From: Virgibacillus halodenitrificans JCM 12304 | Lineage (GTDB): Bacteria > Bacillota > Bacilli > Bacillales > Amphibacillaceae | Assembly: GCF_001310895.1 (NCBI RefSeq) | Contig: NZ_BAZS01000003.1 | Location: 117,408 to 181,407 of the forward strand | DNA: 64,000 nucleotides | Direction: 5' to 3' | Part shown: piece by piece, positions 24,533-34,223 of the stretch | Layout of the letters: each line of letters begins with the position of its first letter | Numbering within the stretch: the first letter of the stretch is position 1 | Program-made: the position numbers and the translations under genes | The notes under the pieces: generated by a model | Database searches by the model: none | What the model was told of the DNA's origin: nothing | The model's input: the letters and a program-made list of their open reading frames with translations, nothing else

Positions 24533-24563
24533 GCACAGGTGTTAGTCACCTGTGTCTTTTTTT
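24533..24563 (+). terminator. Terminator after trxB
   Basis: GCACAGGTG / CACCTGTGT stem with TTAGT loop, then eight T. Confidence 0.92.
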
Positions 24564-24788
24564 GTGCAGAAGACTTGTCTGAACATGTCGTTTTGGTCGA
24601 CTTTACCGTAAATAACTAAGCTCAAATCGTATAACTTTATGAACAACTTTAGATGATTTTTTCCACTTATATGCGGAAAGGTATGTGTTGTTATATGTTG
24701 GGAAGTAACTAGTTCTTGTTGATTTTATTTTTCCTAGTATAATGGTAGTAGCGTATTAAAGTCCTCCAGAAGGTTTGAGGTGAATGAA
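24564..24788. other. Intergenic region between trxB and yvcI
   Basis: No gene seen. It must hold the promoter of the yvcI-rapZ-yvcK-whiA operon; TATAAT-like 'TAGTATAATGG' near 24738 is a candidate -10. The ribosome site GAGGTG is at 24776-24781. Confidence 0.45.
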
Positions 24789-25253
24789 ATGCAACGTGTA
24801 ACGAACTGTATATTAATAAAAAATAACCATATATTATTAATGAAAAAGCCGAGACGCGGCTGGTACGCCATACCTGGTGGGAAAATGGAGCTTGGTGAGT
24901 CAATCAAAGAATCTGTAGTCCGTGAATATCAAGAAGAGACTGCACTTACTCTTATAGATCCTGAATTAATGGGAAGTTTCACATTTACTATTCATACAGT
25001 TGAAAAAGTGGTTCAGGAATGGATGATGTTTACTTTTGTATGTGAGAAATATGAAGGAAACTTAATAGAATTCTGTAGAGAAGGTGAATTGGAATGGGTT
25101 CCTACAGAAAAAGTAAAATATCTGCCTATGGCAGAAGGAGATCGTAAAATCTTTCAACATGTTTTAAATTCGTCCTCCATGTTATATGGTTCGTTTTCCT
25201 ATACAGAGGATTATGAACTGATTAATTTACGGTTGGATCCCATAGTTAATTAA
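24789..25253 (+). CDS. yvcI: Nudix hydrolase YvcI
   Basis: 154 residues. ATG 24789 (MQRVTNCI) is chosen because GAGGTG lies seven bases before it; a GTG at 24780 overlaps that site. The Nudix box GGKMELGESIKESVVREYQ plus EET follows the G-x5-E-x7-RE-x2-EE pattern, with Ala in place of the last Gly. Probably a nucleotide pyrophosphohydrolase. First gene before rapZ in the conserved block. Confidence 0.9.
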   Translation: MQRVTNCILIKNNHILLMKKPRRGWYAIPGGKMELGESIKESVVREYQEETALTLIDPELMGSFTFTIHTVEKVVQEWMMFTFVCEKYEGNLIEFCREGELEWVPTEKVKYLPMAEGDRKIFQHVLNSSSMLYGSFSYTEDYELINLRLDPIVN

Positions 25254-25281
25254 TTGCAACATATCTAAAGGGGAGATATAG

Positions 25282-26166
25282 ATGAGAAACGGAGAACAAG
25301 AAACTAAATTAGTTATTATTACTGGAATGTCCGGTGCGGGAAAGACAGTTGCTGTTCAAAGTTTTGAGGATTTGGGTTATTATTGCGTGGACAATTTGCC
25401 TCCAACGCTTTTACCTAAATTTTTGGAGTTAATGAAGGACTCAACTAATAATATAAGAAAAGTTGCTCTGGTAATGGATTTACGGGGCCGTGAGTTTTTT
25501 GACTCTCTCTTTGAAGCATTGGATGGCCTTGCGAAGGAAGATTGGTTAGAGGAGCAAATTCTATTTCTTGATGCAAAAAATGAGAAACTGGTAAGTAGAT
25601 ACAAGGAAACACGAAGGGCTCACCCTTTGGCAGTAGAGGGCCTTCCTTTAAATGGAATTAAACAGGAACGGAAAATGCTTGATGAGCTAAGAGGGAGAGC
25701 ACAACGTATTATAGATACAACAAATTTGAAGCCAAAAGAATTAAGAGAAATAATCTTAGAAAATTATACGGAGGAAAAGCAAGAAACCTTCTCAGTCCAT
25801 TGCGTTTCATTTGGTTTTAAATATGGATTGCCTATTGATGCTGATTTAGTTTTTGATGTTCGATTCCTCCCGAACCCACATTATGTTGAGCAAATGCGAC
25901 CACTAACTGGGTTGGATAAAGATGTATCATCTTATGTATTTAAATGGTCGGATACACAGAAATTCAAAGAGAAGGTTTTAGATCTGTTACAATTCATGCT
26001 CCCACAATATAAAAAAGAGGGTAAATCCCAACTAGTTGTAGCAATAGGATGTACTGGTGGACAACATCGTTCTGTAGCGCTTACTGAATTTTTTGCTAAG
26101 GAACTCTCATCAAATTATATTACGCATGTCAGCCACCGTGACATTGACAAAAGAAAGGGACGTTAA
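25282..26166 (+). CDS. rapZ: RNase adapter / nucleotide-binding protein RapZ (YvcJ)
   Basis: 294 residues. P-loop GMSGAGKT at ~13-20 and the C-terminal '[13 protein letters not shown]' of the RapZ/YvcJ family. It binds nucleotides; in E. coli RapZ guides RNase E to GlmZ, while in B. subtilis YvcJ affects competence. GGGGAGA site upstream. The stop is one base before the yvcK start region, as in other Bacilli. Confidence 0.96.
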   Translation: MRNGEQETKLVIITGMSGAGKTVAVQSFEDLGYYCVDNLPPTLLPKFLELMKDSTNNIRKVALVMDLRGREFFDSLFEALDGLAKEDWLEEQILFLDAKNEKLVSRYKETRRAHPLAVEGLPLNGIKQERKMLDELRGRAQRIIDTTNLKPKELREIILENYTEEKQETFSVHCVSFGFKYGLPIDADLVFDVRFLPNPHYVEQMRPLTGLDKDVSSYVFKWSDTQKFKEKVLDLLQFMLPQYKKEGKSQLVVAIGCTGGQHRSVALTEFFAKELSSNYITHVSHRDIDKRKGR

Positions 26167-26167
26167 T

Positions 26168-27127
26168 ATGACAGAAAATAAGCAGCCTCAAGTAGTCGTA
26201 GTTGGGGGAGGTACAGGCATGCCTGTACTACTCAGAGGTTTGAAAAATCTGCCCATTCAACTGACCTCACTTGTTACTGTTGCTGATGATGGTGGAAGTA
26301 CAGGGAGAATAAGAAATGAGATGGCAATCCCGGCTCCAGGTGATATTCGTAATGTCATTGCTGCCTTGTCTGACGCTGAACCGATGTTACTGGAATTATT
26401 CCAACACCGTTTTAATGTAGGGAATGGCTTATCAGGTCATTCGCTTGGTAATTTATTGCTTGCGGCTATGGCAACAATAACTGGAAATTTTAATAAAGGG
26501 ATTAAAGAAATCTCCAGAGTATTAAATGTAAAAGGTAAAATATACCCAATATCTAATGACAATATGTCTTTACATGCAAGGATGACAGACGGGACTGTCA
26601 TTTCGGGTGAATCAAATATACCATTGTCTAATAAATATATTGAAAGGGTGTTTCTTAGCCCTCAACCTGTAGAACCTTTACCTAATGCTATTCGTGCGTT
26701 GGAAAGGGCTGATTTAATTGTAATAGCGCCCGGGAGCTTGTATACAAGTATTATGCCTACAATTATTATGCCGGGTGTGGCTGATGCTATACAACATGCA
26801 AAAGCAAAAGTAGTGTATGTATGTAATGTTATGACCCAAGCTGGAGAGACTACCGGATATACGGCATCTGATCATGTACAGGCAATTTTTGACCATATTG
26901 GCAAAGGCACTATCGATTCTATTGTGGTACATAATGAGCCGATAAAGAAAGCGGTCCGGGCAGTATATGCGGAGGAAAATGCAGAACCGGTTGTATATGA
27001 TATAGAACGATTATTGGAAATGGGTTTGCAAATTATTGAAGGGGATATTATTGATCATTCCCAATCAACTTTGCGGCATGATAATGATAAAGTCGCTAAA
27101 CTCCTGTATTCCATTATAGATAAATAA
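26168..27127 (+). CDS. yvcK: Gluconeogenesis factor YvcK (MgfK)
   Basis: 319 residues from ATG 26168, two bases after rapZ; the longer in-frame extension into rapZ is rejected. N-terminal [14 protein letters not shown] and '[13 protein letters not shown]' identify the YvcK/CofD-like family. It binds UDP-sugars and is needed for cell shape on gluconeogenic carbon sources in B. subtilis. Translationally coupled to rapZ. Confidence 0.96.
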   Translation: MTENKQPQVVVVGGGTGMPVLLRGLKNLPIQLTSLVTVADDGGSTGRIRNEMAIPAPGDIRNVIAALSDAEPMLLELFQHRFNVGNGLSGHSLGNLLLAAMATITGNFNKGIKEISRVLNVKGKIYPISNDNMSLHARMTDGTVISGESNIPLSNKYIERVFLSPQPVEPLPNAIRALERADLIVIAPGSLYTSIMPTIIMPGVADAIQHAKAKVVYVCNVMTQAGETTGYTASDHVQAIFDHIGKGTIDSIVVHNEPIKKAVRAVYAEENAEPVVYDIERLLEMGLQIIEGDIIDHSQSTLRHDNDKVAKLLYSIIDK

Positions 27128-27156
27128 TATACAGGGATTTGTTAAGGGGGGATCTT

Positions 27157-28101
27157 ATGTCTTTTGCATCAGAAATAAAAAAAGAGTTAACAGCAATTGA
27201 AGTGGAGGAATGCTGCAGGCATGCAGAGCTCTCAGCTTTAATCCGCATGAACGGAGCAATTTCTTTATCCAAACAACGTTACGTTCTGGACATACAAACA
27301 GAAAATGCCGCAATTGCGAGAAGAATATATTCTTTGATTAAGTCGATTTATACGATTCCAGTAGAGTTACTTGTTCGAAAAAAAATGAAGCTAAAAAAAA
27401 ATAATGTATATATTGTGAGATTAAAGGAAGATGTAAGTAGTTTATTAGCTGATTTAGACATTTTGCAAGGCACTCACACATTTATCCGTACCATATCACC
27501 AAAGTATTTGAAAGAGCCATGTTGCAGACGTGCATATTTACGAGGAGTGTTTCTTGCAGGTGGCTCGATTAATAACCCTGAAACCTCTTCCTATCACTTA
27601 GAAATAGCAAATTACTACCAAGAACATAATGACGCATTATGTGATTTGCTAAACGGTTTTGGGTTACATGCACGTAAGCTGGAGAGAAAGAATGGGTTTA
27701 TTGTGTATATGAAAGAAGCCGAAAAAATCACCGAGTTTTTAAGTATTATTGGTGCACATAATGCATTGTTTAAATTTGAGGATGTTCGGATTGTTCGTGA
27801 CATGAGAAATTCAGTGAATAGATTAGTGAATTGTGAAACTGCAAATTTAAATAAAACAATTGGTGCAGCGTTTCGACAAATTGAGAATATCAACCTAATT
27901 GATAAAACGGTTGGGCTTGATCAATTACCAGAAAAACTCCGGGAAATTGCTGTTCTACGTGTCCAGCATCAAGATGTATCTCTGAAAGAGCTGGGAGAGT
28001 TAGTCTCAAGTGGTAAAATTTCAAAATCAGGTGTAAACCATAGACTAAAAAAAATAGATGAATTTGCGGAAAAGATTAAGCGCGGGGAAGCAATAATGTA
28101 A
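27157..28101 (+). CDS. whiA: DNA-binding protein WhiA
   Basis: 314 residues from ATG 27157, with AAGGGGGGAT upstream. N-terminal LAGLIDADG-like fold ('[24 protein letters not shown]') and C-terminal helix-turn-helix ('[24 protein letters not shown]'). In Bacillus, WhiA affects division and nucleoid organisation. It lacks endonuclease activity in the family. Normal member of the rapZ-yvcK-whiA run. Confidence 0.96.
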   Translation: MSFASEIKKELTAIEVEECCRHAELSALIRMNGAISLSKQRYVLDIQTENAAIARRIYSLIKSIYTIPVELLVRKKMKLKKNNVYIVRLKEDVSSLLADLDILQGTHTFIRTISPKYLKEPCCRRAYLRGVFLAGGSINNPETSSYHLEIANYYQEHNDALCDLLNGFGLHARKLERKNGFIVYMKEAEKITEFLSIIGAHNALFKFEDVRIVRDMRNSVNRLVNCETANLNKTIGAAFRQIENINLIDKTVGLDQLPEKLREIAVLRVQHQDVSLKELGELVSSGKISKSGVNHRLKKIDEFAEKIKRGEAIM

Positions 28102-28226
28102 AAGTGAAATTGTGTTTATTTTGTTTACCATTCATGATATAATACGGATAATTTATAGAAGAATGATATTTGGCGATTAGGTCGCAGAAGATATAGCTCT
28201 ACTGCCGATTATCTAATAATATACTG

Positions 28227-28240
28227 TGATAGCGCTTACG
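28227..28240 (+). promoter_or_regulatory. Possible cre (CcpA) site before crh
   Basis: TGATAGCGCTTACG fits TGWAANCGNTNWCA at all but two fixed positions. It sits 8 bp before the crh ribosome site, where CcpA could act as a road-block. Functional status is inferred. Confidence 0.45.
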
Positions 28241-28264
28241 TGAAAAATGGGGAGGATGAGTATT

Positions 28265-28519
28265 TTGGTGGAAAAATCCGTCAATGTTGAATTGGAAACA
28301 GGTTTACAAGCAAGACCAGCAGCACAGTTTGTACAAGAAGCAAACCGTTATTCGGCGAATCTGTTTCTTGAGAAAGATGGGAAAAAAGTGAATGCAAAAA
28401 GTATTATGGGTTTAATGAGTCTGGCGATTACAAATGGGGAGAACATTACATTGATTGCAGACGGTATTGATGAAGAAGAGGCAATACATCATTTAAGCTC
28501 ATTTGTTTCAAATATATAA
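28265..28519 (+). CDS. crh: Catabolite-repression HPr-like protein Crh
   Basis: 84 residues if read from TTG 28265 (MVEKSVNVELETGLQARPAA), nine bases after GGGGAGG; upstream ATGs overlap that site. HPr fold: the position of the PTS histidine (GIHARPA in HPr) is Gln (GLQARPA), while the Ser46 region KSIMGLMSL is kept. This marks Crh rather than HPr. HprK phosphorylates Ser46, and Crh-Ser-P is a CcpA co-repressor. Confidence 0.93.
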   Translation: MVEKSVNVELETGLQARPAAQFVQEANRYSANLFLEKDGKKVNAKSIMGLMSLAITNGENITLIADGIDEEEAIHHLSSFVSNI

Positions 28520-28522
28520 AAA

Positions 28523-28555
28523 ACTGCCACCAGGGTTTGGCCTCCCGGTGGCAGT
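28523..28555. terminator. Bidirectional terminator between crh and clpP
   Basis: ACTGCCACC / GGTGGCAGT stem with flanking A and T runs, serving both convergent genes. Confidence 0.9.
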
Positions 28556-28561
28556 AATTTT

Positions 28562-29152
28562 TTATTTATCGGTATTTCTTGTTAAAATTTTGTCAATCAG
28601 ACCATAATCAACTGATTTTTCAGCTGTCATGAAGTTATCGCGATCTGTGTCCCGTTCAATTACTTCAATTGGCTGGCCAGTGCGTTCTGATAAAATCTCA
28701 TTAATTTTTTCGCGCATCTGAATAATGCGTTTAGCATGGATCTCGATATCTGTTGCTTGTCCTTGAGTTCCACCTAAAGGCTGGTGAATCATAACTTCAC
28801 TATTTGGTAATGCATAGCGTTTACCCTTCTCGCCAGCAGCAAGTAAAAAGGCACCCATGGATGCAGCCATACCTGTACAGATGGTAGAAACATTTGGTTT
28901 AATAAATTGCATTGTATCAAAAATTGCCATACCAGCTGTGATAGAACCACCTGGAGAGTTGATATATAAGGAGATGTCCTTATCTGGATCTTCTGCTTCC
29001 AAGAAAAGTAATTGGGCAACAATGGAGTTAGCCACGTTATCATCAATGGCACTTCCAAGCATGATAATACGATCTTTCAATAAACGTGAATAAATGTCAT
29101 ATGCGCGTTCCCCGCGGTTTGTTTGTTCAATAACTGTAGGAATTAGGTTCAT
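28562..29152 (-). CDS. clpP: ATP-dependent Clp protease proteolytic subunit ClpP
   Basis: 196 residues. The start [11 protein letters not shown] at 29152 is preceded by AAAGGAGG; a longer in-frame extension upstream runs through the promoter and is rejected. Catalytic Ser in '[15 protein letters not shown]' and His in 'VMIHQPLGG' are visible, with Asp further on. Forms the barrel that degrades substrates delivered by ClpX, ClpC and ClpE. The promoter overlaps a CtsR operator, so it is heat and stress induced. Confidence 0.98.
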   Translation of the reverse strand: MNLIPTVIEQTNRGERAYDIYSRLLKDRIIMLGSAIDDNVANSIVAQLLFLEAEDPDKDISLYINSPGGSITAGMAIFDTMQFIKPNVSTICTGMAASMGAFLLAAGEKGKRYALPNSEVMIHQPLGGTQGQATDIEIHAKRIIQMREKINEILSERTGQPIEVIERDTDRDNFMTAEKSVDYGLIDKILTRNTDK

Positions 29153-29189
29153 AAATTTATTTCCTCCTTTATCAATACGTTCTATGTTT

Positions 29190-29219
29190 ATCATAACCAA
29201 TAGGTCAGTGAAGGTCAAA
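29190..29219 (-). promoter_or_regulatory. clpP sigma-A promoter with CtsR operator
   Basis: On the minus strand, TTGACC (29218-29213), 17 bp, TATGAT (29195-29190). The plus strand reads GGTCAGT-GAA-GGTCAAA at 29203-29219, matching the CtsR direct repeat RGTCAAA-NAN-RGTCAAA. CtsR bound here would block the promoter. Confidence 0.88.
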
Positions 29220-29305
29220 CAAAAACGCTCTACATTTTTCTCCTTAAAACTACTTTCAAGCTTTCCCAGATAAATATAAAATAAACATCTTTTTTGTTAA
29301 AACAC

Positions 29306-29334
29306 TTGTATAACAATCCAGGAAGCGTTATAAT
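29306..29334 (+). promoter_or_regulatory. Promoter of the tRNA-Arg gene
   Basis: TTGTAT, 17 bp, TATAAT, ending 30 bp before the tRNA. Confidence 0.75.
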
Positions 29335-29364
29335 ATCCATTGTGTCAAATAAATATAGTCCTAT

Positions 29365-29438
29365 GCGCCCATAGCTCAGTTGGATAGAGCTTTGGTTTCC
29401 GGTACCAAGTGTCGGGGGTTCGAATCCCTCTGGGCGCG
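29365..29438 (+). tRNA. tRNA-Arg (anticodon CCG)
   Basis: Cloverleaf: acceptor GCGCCCA / TGGGCGC, D stem GCTC/GAGC, anticodon stem TTGGT/ACCAA with loop TTCCGGT (CCG, reads CGG), T stem GGGGG/CCCTC with TTCGAAT loop, discriminator G. CCA is not encoded. Stands alone with its own promoter and terminator. Confidence 0.97.
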
Positions 29439-29446
29439 CTAAATAA

Positions 29447-29487
29447 AATCAGGCCCCTTAAGATTAAGGTGAAGCCTGATTTTTTTG
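29447..29487 (+). terminator. Terminator after tRNA-Arg
   Basis: ATCAGGC / GCCTGAT stem with an inner CCTTA/TAAGG, then seven T. Confidence 0.88.
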
Positions 29488-29578
29488 TTTACGTACTTTT
29501 GTGTATCATTACTTATAAAAGAGTCGCTTATTGTAGGCTATCAATATGTTGACAGACATTAGGGGGATGAAAAGGTAG

Positions 29579-29708
29579 CTCAATGTCTATCAACGCCTCT
29601 ATGACGGACATTGCGGCAAAGAAACTGGAGCTTAATGTCTATCAACGCCTCTATGACGGACATTGTGACAAGGAAACCGGCACTTAATGTCTATCATCGT
29701 CTTCAGCT
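29579..29708. repeat. 52-bp tandem repeat, two full units and a partial third
   Basis: Units start at 29579 and 29631, with a ~25-base part from 29683. Each begins CTYAATGTCTATCAACGCC and contains the inverted pair AATGTC...GACATT. The two full units differ at only a few positions. A diverged piece (GACAGACATT) appears near 29550. It abuts the 3' end of aroK. Confidence 0.85.
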
Positions 29709-29709
29709 A

Positions 29710-30234
29710 TTATTGTAAAGCTATCTCCTCTGTTTCCTTTTTAATTTGGATCGCAGTCTCGGTTACTGTCTGGTGATCCGTTTTAATTCTAATGTGATTT
29801 CTTTCATAAATTTCTTGACGGGTATCAAATAACTGTTTAATTTCATCTATACTTTTCCCTTGTAGTAAAGGCCTGTCAGAAGTTAGTTCATCCAACCTTT
29901 GCAACCATGCTTCCCATCCAATTTCTAAATAAATAACGATTCCGTTCTCAAGGCAAGCATCCCTAACTTCATTTTGCAGAAAGGCTCCTCCTCCTAAAGA
30001 AATAACTTTATTTTTCTGTTCCACAAAGTGAATGACCATTCTTTTTTCTTCTTGACGAAATACCACTTCTCCATACTTTTCAAAAATCTCTGTCGTTTTC
30101 AAGTTATATTTTCTTTCAATTTCCTTATCTAGATCAATGAATTCGCGGTTCATAAGATTTGCAAGTTCTTGCCCGATAGTTGTTTTTCCACTGCCCATAA
30201 ATCCAATTAAAATAATACTAGTATTCTTCTCCAT
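29710..30234 (-). CDS. aroK: Shikimate kinase AroK
   Basis: 174 residues. P-loop GFMGSGKTT at ~11-19, 'DLDKEIER' (substrate and Mg site), 'VFRQEEKRM' and the GGGAF shikimate-binding motif. Phosphorylates shikimate in chorismate synthesis. AAAGGAGAAAC precedes the start. Divergent from aroD, the next gene, which acts two steps earlier in the same pathway. Confidence 0.94.
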   Translation of the reverse strand: MEKNTSIILIGFMGSGKTTIGQELANLMNREFIDLDKEIERKYNLKTTEIFEKYGEVVFRQEEKRMVIHFVEQKNKVISLGGGAFLQNEVRDACLENGIVIYLEIGWEAWLQRLDELTSDRPLLQGKSIDEIKQLFDTRQEIYERNHIRIKTDHQTVTETAIQIKKETEEIALQ

Positions 30235-30361
30235 AGTTTCTCCTTTACTGTCTGATTAATTAAAATAAGTATAAGGCAAATTAATTTTTTTGTAAAAAAG
30301 CGTATGGAAAATGGTAAACTATCAGTAAATTGATTTCCTGATAGAAATGGAGAGGGCGATT

Positions 30362-31129
30362 ATGAAATTAGTACAAATAGGAAACGTAAAAATAGGAGAA
30401 GGCCAGCCAAAGATTATAGTGCCAATGGTAGGGAAAACGGATAAAGTACTGCTAGATGAGGCAGAAAGTATAGTTGGATTGCAACCAGATATAGTTGAAT
30501 GGAGAGTAGACAAGTATGAAGGAGTTGAACAAATCGATGCTGTAATATCCCTCTTAGAGAGTTTGAAAAAAGTTTTAATAGACATTCCTATCTTATTTAC
30601 CTTTCGAACCATAAAAGAGGGGGGAGACTGCAAAATAAACCACTCCTTTTATTGGACTTTGCTGGAAGCAATAGCTAAAACAGGGCAGATTGAACTAATT
30701 GATGTGGAATTATTTTATGATAAAAAAGACATAATAAAGGAATTCATAGAAAAAGCACAAAGACACAATACAAAGGTGGTTATATCAAATCACGATTTTA
30801 CAAAAACCCCTTCTAACGAAGAACTCAGCTTTCGACTTTATCAAATGGAAAAATTAGGAGCAGATATATTAAAGATTGCTGTTATGCCACAGAGTAGTAG
30901 AGATGTGTTGAATTTGATGCATATCACTTTGTCTGCAAGAGAAAATGGAGTTCAACAGCCAATGATCACTATGGCTATGGGTCAATTAGGAATGATCAGC
31001 AGGTTTTCTGGGGAACTATTTAGTTCAGCTGCCACTTTTGCAGCAGGTAACCAGGCTTCGGCACCTGGACAGGTTGACATTCATTCATTAAGAAAAGGTT
31101 TAAATCTATTGAGCTGGCAATCAGAATAA
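30362..31129 (+). CDS. aroD: Type I 3-dehydroquinate dehydratase AroD
   Basis: 255 residues from ATG 30362, whose ribosome site GGAGAGGGCG overlaps an earlier in-frame ATG at 30347. Class I fold with 'VEWRVDKYE', 'VVISNHDF' (catalytic His) and the Schiff-base lysine in 'GADILKIAVMP'. Converts 3-dehydroquinate to 3-dehydroshikimate. Divergently placed from aroK. Confidence 0.95.
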   Translation: MKLVQIGNVKIGEGQPKIIVPMVGKTDKVLLDEAESIVGLQPDIVEWRVDKYEGVEQIDAVISLLESLKKVLIDIPILFTFRTIKEGGDCKINHSFYWTLLEAIAKTGQIELIDVELFYDKKDIIKEFIEKAQRHNTKVVISNHDFTKTPSNEELSFRLYQMEKLGADILKIAVMPQSSRDVLNLMHITLSARENGVQQPMITMAMGQLGMISRFSGELFSSAATFAAGNQASAPGQVDIHSLRKGLNLLSWQSE

Positions 31130-31216
31130 ATAGTTCGAGTTTTAAAAGTGGACATTTGAAGGCTAAAGAGATAAGAAATAAAAGTGGACGGATGGTCTAA
31201 AGGGAGAATCAACTGT

Positions 31217-32581
31217 ATGCTACACTTTAACAGTAAATATAAGGATGAGATTTTCGAAACAGTTTTAGAAAATGCTTACCATTGTTTTGTAATTGTCGAT
31301 GCTAAAGGACTTATTACATATATGAATAAAACGTATTGTGATTTTATTGAGGTAAACCGAGATGAGATTATTGGCAAACATGTGGAAGAAGTTATCGAGA
31401 ACACACGTATGCATATTGTGGCAGGAACCGGGATTGAGGAAATAGCAGATCTTCAATATATACGCGGAAATCACATGATAGCAAACAGAATTCCTGTTTA
31501 TGCTAATGGAGAAATTGTTGGGGCTGTTGGAACGGTCCTTTTTCGTGATACAAAAGAATGGATGAAGATGAATAGCCATATTAAGGACCTTATGCTTGAA
31601 GTGGAACATTATAGAAGTCAATTAAATGACAGATATGGAGTTACCTATTCATTGCATGATATTGTAGGGAGTTCTCCACAATTAAGTAAAATTAAAAATC
31701 AGGTTAAAAAGGTGGCTCCGGGTGATGTTACTATTTTACTGAGGGGAGAAAGTGGAACAGGTAAGGAATTATTTGCTCACAGTATTCACCATCTGAGTGA
31801 GCGGAATCAGAAACCTTTTATTAAAGTCAATTGTGCTGCCATTCCCGAGCATTTACTGGAATCAGAGTTGTTTGGTTATACAGAAGGTGCTTTCACAGGT
31901 GCAAAAAAAGGTGGCAAATTGGGTAAATTCCAACTTGCTGATGGAGGCACGATCTTCTTAGATGAAATTGGAGATATGCCATTGAATGCTCAAGTGAAAA
32001 TTTTACGTGTATTGCAAGAGGGAGAAGTAGAGGCGATTGGGTCAGTACAAACACAGAAGATCGATGTAAGAGTTGTAGCTGCAACAAATCAATCATTGGA
32101 AAAATTAATTCAAGAAGGGCGTTTCCGTGAAGATTTGTTCTATCGAATTAATGTAATACAGCTCCATATTCCTTCATTAAATGAACGGGCGGATGATATA
32201 CGAGTTTTAGCAAAATATATTTTAACTAAAGTGACAAATCGTTCTGGAAAGCGAGTACTGTATTTTGACCCACAGGTACTTGAATTTCTCACTAATTATT
32301 CTTGGCCTGGTAATATTCGTGAATTGGAAAATGTAATTGAGTCAGCTGTACATTTGTCAACGAGTGAAACAATTACGATGGAAGATTTACCGGATCATTT
32401 AAAAAAAGATATAGCGTTAGGAATCCCAACAGGAAGCTTGAAAGAAACATTGGATCAGGCAGAAAAACAAGCATTAACAACAGCATTACATCAATCAAAT
32501 GGTGATAAAATAGAAGCTGCAAAACGTTTAAAGATAGGTAAGTCTAGTTTTTATGATAAACTTAAAAAATATAACTTATAA
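31217..32581 (+). CDS. PAS-domain sigma-54-dependent transcriptional activator
   Basis: 454 residues from ATG 31217 (AAGGGAG upstream). A PAS sensor domain (~10-115) is followed by an AAA+ domain with Walker A GESGTGKE (~177) and the sigma-54 contact loop GAFTGA (~224), then a Fis-type helix-turn-helix at the C-terminus ('GDKIEAAKRLKIGKSSFYDKL'). Directly upstream of the ketone-body operon, whose promoter has -24/-12 elements and upstream palindromes, so this is almost certainly its activator. No receiver domain, so control is by PAS ligand. The signal (perhaps a short-chain acid) is unknown. Confidence 0.93.
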   Translation: MLHFNSKYKDEIFETVLENAYHCFVIVDAKGLITYMNKTYCDFIEVNRDEIIGKHVEEVIENTRMHIVAGTGIEEIADLQYIRGNHMIANRIPVYANGEIVGAVGTVLFRDTKEWMKMNSHIKDLMLEVEHYRSQLNDRYGVTYSLHDIVGSSPQLSKIKNQVKKVAPGDVTILLRGESGTGKELFAHSIHHLSERNQKPFIKVNCAAIPEHLLESELFGYTEGAFTGAKKGGKLGKFQLADGGTIFLDEIGDMPLNAQVKILRVLQEGEVEAIGSVQTQKIDVRVVAATNQSLEKLIQEGRFREDLFYRINVIQLHIPSLNERADDIRVLAKYILTKVTNRSGKRVLYFDPQVLEFLTNYSWPGNIRELENVIESAVHLSTSETITMEDLPDHLKKDIALGIPTGSLKETLDQAEKQALTTALHQSNGDKIEAAKRLKIGKSSFYDKLKKYNL

Positions 32582-32582
32582 C

Positions 32583-32621
32583 ATTCCGAGATTCCGGAAT
32601 ACATTTCCGAGATAATGGAAT
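32583..32621 (+). promoter_or_regulatory. Paired upstream activator sites of the ketone-body operon
   Basis: ATTCCGAGATTCCGGAAT (32583-32600) and ATTTCCGAGATAATGGAAT (32603-32621) share TTCCGAGAT and TTCC/GGAA symmetry. They lie ~150-190 bp before the -24 element, the usual distance for a sigma-54 enhancer. Confidence 0.7.
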
Positions 32622-32685
32622 ATGATTTCTTGATAATTAGAATAGTCTGTCAATGCTTCTGAGAATAAAAATAAGAGTAACGCAA

Positions 32686-32716
32686 AGCTCTTTTTCCGAA
32701 TTTCCGGAAAAGAGCT
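32686..32716. promoter_or_regulatory. Third palindrome / hairpin before scoA
   Basis: AGCTCTTTTTCCG, 5-base AATTT centre, CCGGAAAAGAGCT. The TTCCG...CCGGAA core resembles the two upstream sites. The long stem could also terminate the activator gene, although no T run of note follows. Confidence 0.6.
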
Positions 32717-32770
32717 TATTTTAATTATTGTACTATACTCATTGCTAAGCGCTTTTTCCTTTGAAAAAGT

Positions 32771-32787
32771 TGGCATGATTATTGCAT
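32771..32787 (+). promoter_or_regulatory. Sigma-54 (-24/-12) promoter of the ketone-body operon
   Basis: TGGCATGATTATTGCAT matches TGGCAC-N5-TTGCW with one change. It ends 27 bp before the scoA ATG. An AAGCGCTT core that may be a weak cre lies at ~32747. Confidence 0.88.
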
Positions 32788-32814
32788 ATTTAATTGTGAG
32801 AGGAGTGGAAGAAA

Positions 32815-33510
32815 ATGAAAACAATTTATACATCATTTAGTGAAGCAATACAAAATATTAATGACGGATCCACAATTATGGTAGGAGGATTCGGGCTTGT
32901 TGGTATACCTGAAAACTTAATCCTCGCTCTTGTGGAAAGTAATGTAAAACACCTCACGGTCATCTCTAACAATTGTGGTGTAGATGATTGGGGACTTGGA
33001 TTACTCTTAAAAAATAAGCAAATAGACAAAATGATTGGGTCTTATGTTGGGGAGAATAAAGAGTTTGAACGCCAAGTATTAGCAGGAGAATTAGAAGTGG
33101 AACTAAATCCACAAGGGACGCTTGCAGAAAGAATACGAGCTGGTGGAGCTGGCATACCTGCTTTTTATACACCGGCGGGAGTAGGAACACCAATTGCAGA
33201 TGGCAAGGAAGTACGCATATTTGATGGAAAAGAGTATGTGATGGAAACTGCTTTAAAGGCCGATTTTAGCTTAGTTAGAGCAACTAAGGGAGATACACAT
33301 GGAAACCTTGTTTTTAATAAAACAGCACGTAACTTCAATCCAATGATGGCAGCTGCAGCTAAAGTAACAATAGCTGAAGTTGAAGAGCTAGTTGAAGCAG
33401 GAAGTATTGATCCGGATCATGTTCATACCCCGGGGATCTATGTCCAAGGACTAATCGAAGGTAAACAAGAAAAGAAAATAGAACGTTTGACATTAAGGCA
33501 AGAAGCATAA
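32815..33510 (+). CDS. scoA: 3-oxoacid CoA-transferase subunit A
   Basis: 231 residues. CoA-transferase family I alpha subunit with the signature '[13 protein letters not shown]' and '[16 protein letters not shown]'. With subunit B it moves CoA from succinyl-CoA to acetoacetate. GAGAGGAG precedes the ATG. First gene of the sigma-54 operon, 22 bp from scoB. Could act on related short acids (AtoD-like). Confidence 0.93.
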   Translation: MKTIYTSFSEAIQNINDGSTIMVGGFGLVGIPENLILALVESNVKHLTVISNNCGVDDWGLGLLLKNKQIDKMIGSYVGENKEFERQVLAGELEVELNPQGTLAERIRAGGAGIPAFYTPAGVGTPIADGKEVRIFDGKEYVMETALKADFSLVRATKGDTHGNLVFNKTARNFNPMMAAAAKVTIAEVEELVEAGSIDPDHVHTPGIYVQGLIEGKQEKKIERLTLRQEA

Positions 33511-33532
33511 AACGAATAGGAGGGTAACGATA

Positions 33533-34207
33533 ATGTTAAAACAAATCGATAAAGCAGCAACTCGAGAAAGAATTGCACGTAGGGCTGAAAGGGAAATTAA
33601 GAATGGTTTTTACGTCAACTTGGGTATTGGTATGCCGACAATGGTAGCAAATTATATCCAGCCTAATAAGGAAATGGTCCTTCAATCTGAAAATGGACTG
33701 CTGGGAATCGGGAAATCTCCATTGCAAGATGAGGTTGATCCTGACTTAATCAATGCGGGAAAGGAAACTGTAACAGCCGCTACCGGAGCTTCTTATTTTA
33801 GCAATGCTGAATCTTTTGCCATGATACGCGGCGAACATTTAGACTTGGCTATCCTTGGAGGAATGGAAGTATCTGAAACAGGTGATTTGGCAAATTGGAT
33901 GATCCCTGGAAAGATGATTAAAGGAATGGGCGGGGCCATGGATATTGTTCATGGTGCTAAGAAAATAGTTGTTATTATGGATCATGTAAATAAACACGGA
34001 GAGCCAAAAATTCTTAATCAATGTAAGTTACCACTAACTGGTAAACAGGTGGTGGATCGAATCATAACTGATCGTGCAGTGATAGATGTAAAAGAAGATG
34101 GCCTGCATCTTGTGGAAGTGGCTGATGGTTGGACTGTTGAGGATATAGTTGCTTCAACAGAGGCAAAACTGCAAATCGGTGAACATGTCATACTGGCTTC
34201 ATATTAA
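33533..34207 (+). CDS. scoB: 3-oxoacid CoA-transferase subunit B
   Basis: 224 residues. Beta subunit of family I CoA-transferases; catalytic glutamate in '[13 protein letters not shown]' near residue 52. AGGAGGG site upstream. Works with ScoA on acetoacetate; the same order with a dehydrogenase and GntP permease is found in the B. subtilis yxjC-scoA-scoB-yxjF cluster. Confidence 0.94.
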   Translation: MLKQIDKAATRERIARRAEREIKNGFYVNLGIGMPTMVANYIQPNKEMVLQSENGLLGIGKSPLQDEVDPDLINAGKETVTAATGASYFSNAESFAMIRGEHLDLAILGGMEVSETGDLANWMIPGKMIKGMGGAMDIVHGAKKIVVIMDHVNKHGEPKILNQCKLPLTGKQVVDRIITDRAVIDVKEDGLHLVEVADGWTVEDIVASTEAKLQIGEHVILASY

Positions 34208-34223
34208 AAGGAGGTACTGAAGA

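Noticed and set aside
29579..29708. Short CRISPR array
   Set aside because: The units are contiguous 52-bp tandem copies without unique spacers, only two and a part, and no cas genes are near.
32741..32756. cre site in the ketone-body promoter region
   Set aside because: The AAGCGCTT core is present but four of the other fixed positions disagree with the CcpA consensus; kept only as a weak remark.
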